This document shows, one piece after another, positions 1 through 4,343 of a stretch of 6,333 nucleotides of DNA. This DNA is from Planctomycetaceae bacterium. GTDB taxonomy: Bacteria; Planctomycetota; Planctomycetia; Pirellulales; Thermoguttaceae. Each line of letters begins with the position of its first letter. Position 1 is the stretch's first letter. The position numbers and the translations under genes are program-made. The DNA is taken from positions 1-6,333 of the forward strand of contig JAISJZ010000078.1 of NCBI GenBank assembly GCA_031261125.1, given 5' to 3'. The notes under the pieces were generated by a model. It was not told the origin of the DNA and searched no databases. It saw only the letters and a list, made by a program, of their open reading frames with translations.

Positions 1-30
1 ACCGAACAGAAAAGAAATCTCAACTTTCAT
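1..30 (-). CDS. Possible 5' end of a gene running off the left edge
   Basis: An ATG (bases 30-28, minus strand) opens a frame of ten codons, reading MKVEISFLFG, that reaches the window edge without a stop. It lies just downstream of a good promoter (40-68), so a gene starting here is plausible. The predicted transcript start is about base 33, which leaves only about 3 nt of leader. The product cannot be identified from ten residues. In a PV-type BMC locus one would expect further shell, PduL, aldehyde dehydrogenase or aldolase genes on this side, but that is context only. The start could also be chance. Confidence 0.35.
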   Translation of the reverse strand, partial: MKVEISFLFG

Positions 31-39
31 TGTGTTCCT

Positions 40-68
40 ATTCTACACCGCCGGAATGATAAAGTCAA
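40..68 (-). promoter_or_regulatory. Sigma70-type promoter for the gene beyond the left edge
   Basis: On the minus strand, TTGACT (bases 68-63) and TAGAAT (bases 45-40) are separated by exactly 17 nt. They match the consensus at 5 of 6 positions each. The promoter lies between the BMC-P stop codon (108) and the next open frame (30). The next gene can therefore be transcribed independently of, or in addition to, the shell/ackA block. Confidence 0.65.
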
Positions 69-107
69 GAGAAAAATTTCCGAAAGAGTAATTTCAGGGG
101 ACTTTTT

Positions 108-407
108 TCAAAAATTTACTTTTTGTTTGCCGACGACGATAGAATCTACAATGCCGATAATCGTTGCATCAACCGGCAGCGTTTTTGTTTCCGGTGTTCC
201 CCTCGCACTGGAACCTTGTACGACAAGAACGTACTCATTTTCTCCGGCACCGACCGTATCAACGGCAACCAGCGTTCTACCGGTGGTTTTCAACCCGGTA
301 CGCTCTTCAGTGAGACGGAACGGTTCTATCACGAGAATCTTCTGTCCCTTCATTGCGTCAACCTTTTGCGTTGAAACCAGTGAACCGACTATTTTTCCGA
401 TAAACAT
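108..407 (-). CDS. BMC-P shell vertex protein (EutN/CcmL family)
   Basis: This 99-residue protein belongs to the EutN/CcmL family, whose members form pentamers that cap the vertices of bacterial microcompartment shells. The length is typical. Family features visible are the N-terminal strand MFIGKIVGSLVST, a central AVDTVGAGENEYVLVV segment with the conserved Gly-rich turn, the QGSSAR stretch, and a C-terminal IIGIVDSI strand. The ATG at 407 lies inside the 3' end of acetate kinase, overlapping it by 19 nt in another frame, so translational coupling is likely. There is no Shine-Dalgarno sequence (upstream is ggcaagtaaaaca). It is the last gene of the visible shell block. PV-type BMC loci usually carry several BMC-P genes; only this one is in view. 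The family call is secure; the cargo of the shell is inferred from neighbours. Confidence 0.93.
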   Translation of the reverse strand: MFIGKIVGSLVSTQKVDAMKGQKILVIEPFRLTEERTGLKTTGRTLVAVDTVGAGENEYVLVVQGSSARGTPETKTLPVDATIIGIVDSIVVGKQKVNF

Positions 408-1579
408 TGTTTTACTTGCCGGGCAACGATAATTTCTTCATTCGTCGGGATAACCCAAATCTGCACTTTACTGTTTGCGGCGTGAACCGGTGCCTCCGCC
501 GAACGTACCGCCGCGTTCTTCTCCTTGTCCAAAATAATGCCGAAATTCTCCAAACCGGCAACGATACGTTCCCGCAGCCACTGGTTGTTCTCCGCAATCC
601 CTGCCGTGAAAACCAGCACGTCCGCTCCGCCGAGTTCCACAAGATATGCCCCAAGATAGTGCCGAATCCCGCCTACGAACACTTCCAACGCCAATTCCGC
701 ATCGGCATTACCCGCATCCGCCGCCGCTTTGACATCCCGCATATCCGCCGCAACACCGCTCAATCCCAGCAAACCGCTCTGACTCGACAGAATCTTGATT
801 AACTCATCTAACGTTTTGCCCATCCGCTGCATTAGGTACGGCAGTGTGAACAAGTCAAAATCACCGACCCGGTTGTTTTGAAACAGTCCCGTCTGTGCGC
901 TGGAACCCATACTGGCGGCAACACTTTTACCGGCATTGATGGCACAGAGCGAACTGGAACCGCCGAGATGCATCGAAATAATTTTCAGGTCGTTCCGACC
1001 GAGCAACTCTGCCGTCCGCGTTGCAATGTAGCGGTGTGATGCTCCGTGAAAGCCCCAGCGTTTGATATGATATTTTTCCGCCCATTCCCGCGGCACGCCG
1101 TAGTACCGGTGCCGGTCGGGAATCGTTTGGTGAAAGCCCGTCTCGAAGCACGCCACAAGCGGAATTTCCGGCAGTTTCTCTGACAAAAGCCGCATCGCCC
1201 GAACATACGGCGGGTTGTGTGCCGGCATCAGGTCATTGAACTCTTCCATTGCGTCGAGAACAGCATCGTCAACCCGTCGAACGCCGGAAATACCGGCAGC
1301 GTGAACGGTCTTGAAACCGATGGCGGCAATCTCGGACGGTGATTTCAGCGGGGCGTTGTCCGCTTCGGTCAGTTGTGTCAAACATTCTTTAACGGCAACG
1401 GCGTGGTCGGGAACGGGTGTTTCCTGCGTCGTTTTCACTCCGTCGATTTCTACGGTGCAAGGACTGACCGGTTCGCCGATGCGTTCGACGCGTCCGCGGG
1501 CAAGAATCTTCTCGCCGTCCATATCGTACAGCGAGTATTTGAATGAAGTAGAACCGAGGTTGGCGACTAATATCTTCAT
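389..1579 (-). CDS. ackA: Acetate/propionate kinase, divergent BMC-associated form
   Basis: This 396-residue ASKHA-fold kinase has the usual length of acetate kinase, which converts acyl phosphate and ADP to carboxylic acid and ATP. Motifs seen are NLGSTSFKY at residues 7-15 (family signature 1), WGFHGASHRY with His178, Arg237 in NNRVGD, FTAGIAEN at 324-331 and PTNEE at 378-382. From memory of the Methanosarcina thermophila enzyme, Arg91 and Asp148 correspond here to Lys90 (GFKTVHAA instead of GHRVVHGG) and Glu146 (FETGFH instead of FDTAFH). The HLGNGSS nucleotide loop reads HLGGSSS at 204-210. These changes mark a divergent subgroup and may affect rate or substrate. The ATG at 1579 is chosen because the protein then begins MKILVANLG, as the family does; an in-frame TTG at 1591 would add four residues and overlap the upstream gene. 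Only 4 nt separate it from the preceding BMC-H stop, so it is clearly in the shell operon. No shell-targeting peptide is obvious. It probably makes ATP from acyl phosphate produced by the compartment. Confidence 0.9.
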   Translation of the reverse strand: MKILVANLGSTSFKYSLYDMDGEKILARGRVERIGEPVSPCTVEIDGVKTTQETPVPDHAVAVKECLTQLTEADNAPLKSPSEIAAIGFKTVHAAGISGVRRVDDAVLDAMEEFNDLMPAHNPPYVRAMRLLSEKLPEIPLVACFETGFHQTIPDRHRYYGVPREWAEKYHIKRWGFHGASHRYIATRTAELLGRNDLKIISMHLGGSSSLCAINAGKSVAASMGSSAQTGLFQNNRVGDFDLFTLPYLMQRMGKTLDELIKILSSQSGLLGLSGVAADMRDVKAAADAGNADAELALEVFVGGIRHYLGAYLVELGGADVLVFTAGIAENNQWLRERIVAGLENFGIILDKEKNAAVRSAEAPVHAANSKVQIWVIPTNEEIIVARQVKQCLSEK

Positions 1580-1583
1580 AGTT

Positions 1584-1853
1584 TTACGCAAAGTATGCGG
1601 CGACTAATCCGTCGGCGGGGCGGGCAATGACGTGTTGCGAAACGAGTTCGCCGACACTCTGCGCCGCTGCGGCACCGGCTTCGACCGCCGCCCGGACACT
1701 GCCGACATCACCGCGAACGACCGTTGTTACCAAACCGCCGCCGATTTGAACCCGTTTAACGATTTGGACATTCGCGGCTTTCGCCATCGCATCTGTCGCT
1801 TCGACAAGGGCAATGAGACCTTTTGTTTCAACTAAACCGAGTGCGTCTTGCAT
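1584..1853 (-). CDS. BMC-H shell hexamer protein (first type, GGG pore)
   Basis: This 89-residue single-domain BMC protein (pfam00936 family) forms the hexameric tiles of microcompartment facets. It starts MQDALGLVETKG and continues into LVEATDAMAKAANV, the family hallmark, with Lys25 at the usual hexamer-edge position. The pore loop IGGGLV (Gly38-Gly40) is followed by VRGDVGSVRAAVEAG and a VIARP strand. The length is standard. The ATG at 1853 gives the canonical N-terminus. No Shine-Dalgarno precedes it; the leader is pyrimidine-rich and holds a heptad repeat. It lies 42 nt downstream of a second BMC-H gene and 4 nt upstream of ackA. The two BMC-H proteins are clearly paralogous but differ in pore residues and C-terminal tail, so they are probably two distinct facet tiles rather than a recent duplication. 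Confidence 0.95.
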   Translation of the reverse strand: MQDALGLVETKGLIALVEATDAMAKAANVQIVKRVQIGGGLVTTVVRGDVGSVRAAVEAGAAAAQSVGELVSQHVIARPADGLVAAYFA

Positions 1854-1876
1854 TGGAGTATGTTAGGTTATGGAGA

Positions 1877-1890
1877 GTGAGTAGTGAGCA
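1877..1890 (-). repeat. Two-copy heptanucleotide repeat in the BMC-H leader
   Basis: On the plus strand gtgagta (1877-1883) is followed by gtgagca (1884-1890), two 7-nt units with one mismatch. Read on the coding (minus) strand this is TGCTCACTACTCAC, 23 nt upstream of the BMC-H start codon at 1853 and within the 42-nt gap between the two BMC-H genes. A closely similar sequence lies in the efp leader. It is short enough that chance cannot be excluded on its own. Confidence 0.45.
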
Positions 1891-1895
1891 GCCGC

Positions 1896-2192
1896 TTATT
1901 TCTTTTCGCCTAAAAATTTCGGCAGGATTTTGACAATATCGCTGTGCGGACGCGGAATGACCTGCACCGAAAGCACTTCACCGATACGACCGGCAGCGGC
2001 GGCACCGGCATCCGTGGCGGCTTTCACCGCGGCGACATCGCCGGTTACAAATACGCTCACGATACCGCTTCCGACGTTATCCCAGCCGAGGTATTCGACG
2101 TTTGCCGCTTTAATCATTGCGTCCGTTGCTTCCACGAGTGGAATAAATCCCTTCGTTTCGACCATTCCGAGTGCTTCTAGTGCTTTTGCCAT
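1896..2192 (-). CDS. BMC-H shell hexamer protein (second type, GSG pore)
   Basis: This 98-residue BMC-domain protein (pfam00936 family) is the first gene of the visible shell block. It begins MAKALEALGMVETKG, carries LVEATDAMIKAANV with the edge Lys28, and has a pore loop VGSGIV (Gly41-Ser42-Gly43) followed by VTGDVAAVKAATDAG and VIPRPHSDI. A nine-residue charged tail (KFLGEKK end) extends beyond the core. The frame stays open upstream to 2477, but that extension lies inside epmB in another frame and is not BMC-like. The ATG at 2192 gives the family N-terminus and was chosen. It follows epmB by 61 nt. I see no strong promoter in that gap, so transcription may come from epmB or from a weak site. 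Confidence 0.95.
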   Translation of the reverse strand: MAKALEALGMVETKGFIPLVEATDAMIKAANVEYLGWDNVGSGIVSVFVTGDVAAVKAATDAGAAAAGRIGEVLSVQVIPRPHSDIVKILPKFLGEKK

Positions 2193-2253
2193 TGTTCTAT
2201 ATGGGGTAGGAAAATAGTCCGCTATACCCGTTATCGTAAAAATTGCAGCGGTT

Positions 2254-3231
2254 TCATAACACAATTTTTGATTTTTCTCCGGCAACTTCCTGAACGTATT
2301 TCGGCACCGCATAGCCCGGCAAACGTCCCGCAATTTCGGCGAGCAATTCTCTGCCGCGGGAAATCGGGACTTCAAAATGAGCCGCTCCCGCAACCTTGTC
2401 AAGTTGGTGAAGATAATACGGTATAATCCGGTGATTCGCCAGCGTTTCAAACAGTTGCACCAGAACATCGGCATCATCGTTCACCCCTTTCAACAGAACG
2501 GTCTGCGACATCAAAACGGTGTTTTGCAATGTTTGAATCCGTTCAAAGAATTCACCTGTCAATTCGTTCGGATGATTGATATGAAAAACAAGATAAACCG
2601 CATTTAGCCCCGCCGCTTGCCGGCGGGTATCCAAAACTCCAACGAGTTTCTCCGTCATTCTTTTCGGCAGAATCACCGGTAGCCGGGTATGAATCCGCAA
2701 CCTCTTAACATTCGGAAATTTTCTGATATAATTCACGAGTGTTTGCACTTCCGTGTCTTCGAGAATGAGCGGGTCGCCGCCGGAGAGAATCACTTCGGAA
2801 CAATGGAGAGGTACGGTAATGGATAACGGATAATGGATAACGGATAATTGTTTTTTCCGGCTGTGCCGCCGAAAACAAAACCGGCAGTTAACCGCGCAGG
2901 AGTTCGTCGTTAATAGGAGCGACCTGCCCGTGTATTTGTTGAGAACCGGCAGTTGATTTACCCGTTGCTCCTTGCCGGCTTCCCCCACGGGGTCGTCCGT
3001 AAATCCTTGTACAGAAAGCGTTTCCGCTTCCTGCGGCAGGAATTGCCGCAGGACCGGGTCGTTCGGGTTGCCCTTTTCGATGCGGTCCAGCAGCGAACGC
3101 GGAATCAGCAGCGGATAACCAGAAGAGCCGGAAGGGCAGCGCGGCAAAACTTCCGGTTCCATTTCCAGTAATCGGAAAAGTTCGGAAACATCGGTAATAC
3201 AATCGTTTAATTCGGCTTTCCAATCAGACAT
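2254..3231 (-). CDS. epmB: EF-P-lysine (R)-beta-lysine-forming 2,3-aminomutase EpmB (YjeK)
   Basis: This 325-residue radical SAM enzyme of the lysine 2,3-aminomutase family converts L-lysine to (R)-beta-lysine, which EpmA then attaches to EF-P. The 4Fe-4S/SAM site CAVNCRFCFRRH has Cys112, Cys116 and Cys119. The SAM-binding GGDPL is at 151-155, and IHTRLPVILPKRMT and PYYLHQLDKVAGAAHF are family blocks. The length is close to the roughly 340 residues of the E. coli protein. It lacks the long C-terminal extension of catabolic KamA enzymes, which supports EpmB. The adjacent, divergent efp gene is strong contextual support. The ATG at 3231 was preferred to a GTG at 3249 because a TATAAT box (3243-3238) places the transcript start at or next to this ATG. 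Oddity: residues about 128-140, between the Cys motif and GGDPL, are encoded by a heptanucleotide tandem repeat. EpmA is not in the window. Confidence 0.9.
   Translation of the reverse strand: MSDWKAELNDCITDVSELFRLLEMEPEVLPRCPSGSSGYPLLIPRSLLDRIEKGNPNDPVLRQFLPQEAETLSVQGFTDDPVGEAGKEQRVNQLPVLNKYTGRSLLLTTNSCAVNCRFCFRRHSRKKQLSVIHYPLSITVPLHCSEVILSGGDPLILEDTEVQTLVNYIRKFPNVKRLRIHTRLPVILPKRMTEKLVGVLDTRRQAAGLNAVYLVFHINHPNELTGEFFERIQTLQNTVLMSQTVLLKGVNDDADVLVQLFETLANHRIIPYYLHQLDKVAGAAHFEVPISRGRELLAEIAGRLPGYAVPKYVQEVAGEKSKIVL
2819..2846 (-). repeat. Four-copy heptanucleotide tandem repeat inside epmB
   Basis: On the plus strand the units are atggata, acggata, atggata, acggata (28 bp), so a 14-bp unit is repeated perfectly twice and each 7-mer differs at only one position. 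A further degenerate unit (tacggta, 2812-2818) lies just before it. On the coding strand the repeat is read in frame as part of epmB, giving Q-L-S-V-I-H-Y-P-L-S-I-T-V. Because 7 is not a multiple of 3, successive units encode different residues and no stop appears. It resembles the short tandemly repeated heptamers described in some bacterial genomes, mostly between genes. Confidence 0.85.
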
Positions 3232-3237
3232 ACATTT

Positions 3238-3243
3238 ATTATA
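3238..3243 (-). promoter_or_regulatory. -10 box of a probable leaderless epmB promoter
   Basis: A perfect TATAAT lies on the minus strand at 3243-3238. With standard spacing (-12 to -7), +1 falls on base 3231, the A of the epmB ATG. The -35 region at 17-nt spacing reads TGGGTA (3266-3261), matching only 3 of 6 positions, so the promoter rests mainly on the -10 box. The complementary plus strand reads TATTAT (3237-3242), which could serve efp, but no -35 is recognisable for it. Confidence 0.5.
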
Positions 3244-3257
3244 CACCACTCATTTTT

Positions 3258-3271
3258 CACTACCCACTACC
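3258..3271 (+). repeat. Two-copy heptanucleotide repeat in the efp leader
   Basis: CACTACC occurs twice in tandem (3258-3264 and 3265-3271), ending 8 nt before the efp ATG. Together with the preceding base it includes TCACTACCCACT, which matches the BMC-H leader (TCACTACTCACT on the minus strand, 1887-1876) at 11 of 12 positions, in the same orientation relative to the gene. The position is where a Shine-Dalgarno sequence would normally sit, but the sequence is pyrimidine-rich. Confidence 0.55.
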
Positions 3272-3279
3272 TGCTTACT

Positions 3280-3849
3280 ATGGCATTAGTTAACACCAGC
3301 GATTTTCGGAAAGGACTGAAAGTTCAAATCGACGGCGACCCGTACATTATGTCGGAGTGCCAATTCGTCAAGCCGGGCAAAGGCAACGCCCTGTATAAGT
3401 GCAAATTGCGGAACCTGTCGAAAGGTACAACGCTTGACCGGACGTACAAGGGCGGCGATACGCTGGAAGCGGCGGACATCACCGAAATTGACGCTCAATA
3501 CTCGTACAAAGACGGACAGCATTTCGTCTTTATGGACAACGAGTCCTACGAACAGTATGACTTGTCCGCTGAGTTGGTTGACGACGCGTGGAGGTACATC
3601 AAAGAAGGAATGGTGTGCAAAATTATGCTCTTCAACAATCAACCGATGGGTGTAACGCCGCCGAATCACGTTGTTCTGACGGTCGAATATACCGAACCGG
3701 CAGCGAAGGGCAACACGGCAACGAACGTGATGAAGCCGGCGAAATTGGAGACCGGCGCAGAATTTCCGGTTCCGCCGTTCATTAACATCGGCGAAAAAGT
3801 CAAGATTGACACCCGCACCGGCGAGTATATCGAACGGGTTAAAGAATAA
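3280..3849 (+). CDS. efp: Translation elongation factor P
   Basis: This 189-residue protein is full length for EF-P, which binds between the P and E sites of the ribosome and relieves stalling at polyproline stretches. It starts MALVNTSDFRKGLKV. The tip of domain I reads FVKPGKGNA, with Lys34 as the acceptor of beta-lysylation, exactly as in EpmA/EpmB-type EF-Ps such as that of E. coli. Domains II and III follow, with EYTEPAAKGNTATN and the signature FINIGEKVKIDTRTGEY near the C-terminus. It is divergent from epmB with a 48-nt gap, a pairing that ties the modifying enzyme to its target pathway. No Shine-Dalgarno is present; the leader holds CACTACC twice. It ends in TAA, followed by a strong hairpin before the convergent response-regulator gene. 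Confidence 0.97.
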   Translation: MALVNTSDFRKGLKVQIDGDPYIMSECQFVKPGKGNALYKCKLRNLSKGTTLDRTYKGGDTLEAADITEIDAQYSYKDGQHFVFMDNESYEQYDLSAELVDDAWRYIKEGMVCKIMLFNNQPMGVTPPNHVVLTVEYTEPAAKGNTATNVMKPAKLETGAEFPVPPFINIGEKVKIDTRTGEYIERVKE

Positions 3850-3860
3850 CGTTCGGCAGT

Positions 3861-3886
3861 AACCGGTTTCCAAAAAGAAACCGGTT
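3861..3886. terminator. Perfect hairpin between convergent genes, probable bidirectional terminator
   Basis: AACCGGTTTC (3861-3870) and GAAACCGGTT (3877-3886) form a perfect 10-bp stem around a 6-nt loop (caaaaa). It sits in the 53-nt gap between the efp stop (3849, plus strand) and the response-regulator stop (3903, minus strand). There is no clean U-run on either side; the plus-strand tail (gaaacacttctttctc) is only moderately T-rich. A terminator or 3'-end-protecting hairpin for both convergent transcripts is the likely role. Confidence 0.7.
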
Positions 3887-3902
3887 GAAACACTTCTTTC
3901 TC

Positions 3903-4310
3903 TCAATGGGCGTGTTTCGGCATAATATGCAGCAACTTCTGGACGGTCGCCAAAAGTTGCTCGAACCGCACCGGTTGATTCAGCAGAGCATCCGCTTTAA
4001 TCCAGTTGCGTTCCGACTGCGATTCCCGCGAAAAGACAATGTCCATCTCGTTAATCGCCCGGCTCAACAGGATAACCGGCACTGCCGGATAGTCCCGCTT
4101 GAAGTGATAACTTAACGTGAAACCGCCGTCAGCGTTTTCGAGCATTAAATCCGAAATTACGAGGTTAAACTTGCCTTTGGCGGCAAGTTCTTCCGCTTCG
4201 GCAGCGTTCTCCGCTTCGGTAACGGCGAAACCGTTCGCCGACAGCAGTTTGTTCAGGTCAGCCCTTGCATCAGCGTCCTTTTCGACGAGTAAAATTGTAT
4301 GTTGTGCCAT
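3903..4310 (-). CDS. Receiver-only response regulator, degenerate phosphorylation site
   Basis: This 135-residue protein is a stand-alone CheY-like receiver domain with no output domain. The fold is clear: TILLVEKDAD at residues 5-14, the likely phospho-acceptor Asp54 in LVISDLM, the switch Ser83 in VILLSRA, and an LLNQPVRFEQLL block at 109-120. Two usual active-site features are altered: the acidic cluster reads Glu10-Lys11-Asp12 rather than two or three adjacent acids, and the conserved Lys before the C-terminal Pro is Gln112. Phosphorylation chemistry may therefore be weak or absent. It lies 33 nt downstream of the [FeFe] hydrogenase gene with no promoter seen between, so the two are probably co-transcribed. 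No histidine kinase is in the window. It might regulate the hydrogenase or work as a protein-interaction module; its partner is unknown. Confidence 0.85.
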   Translation of the reverse strand: MAQHTILLVEKDADARADLNKLLSANGFAVTEAENAAEAEELAAKGKFNLVISDLMLENADGGFTLSYHFKRDYPAVPVILLSRAINEMDIVFSRESQSERNWIKADALLNQPVRFEQLLATVQKLLHIMPKHAH

Positions 4311-4343
4311 TGGGATAGGGATGGTTGTTGGTAGCAGGGATAA

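Noticed and set aside
69..107. Rho-independent terminator after the BMC-P gene
   Set aside because: The region is A/T-rich with only weak, imperfect pairing and no GC-rich stem followed by a T-run.
1580..1591. TTG start for ackA at 1591
   Set aside because: It adds four residues before the conserved MKILVANLG and overlaps the end of the upstream BMC-H gene.
2193..2300. Promoter for the BMC block just upstream of the second BMC-H gene
   Set aside because: Only weak partial matches such as TATTTT with TTTACG were found; no convincing -35/-10 pair.
2193..2477. Open extension upstream of the second BMC-H gene (would give a 193-residue protein)
   Set aside because: The extra residues overlap the 3' part of epmB in another frame, show no BMC or other family features, and the BMC domain starts normally at the ATG at 2192.
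2819..2846. Heptamer repeat as a CRISPR array or iteron origin
   Set aside because: Units are 7 bp and directly adjacent with no spacers, and the repeat is inside an intact conserved gene.
3232..3249. GTG start for epmB at 3249
   Set aside because: It would lie upstream of the predicted transcript start set by the TATAAT box, which overlaps the extra codons; the added residues have no family counterpart.
3286..3906. Long 206-codon open frame antisense to efp
   Set aside because: It mirrors a full, conserved EF-P coding sequence; the translation has no recognisable family features and looks like a shadow of codon bias.
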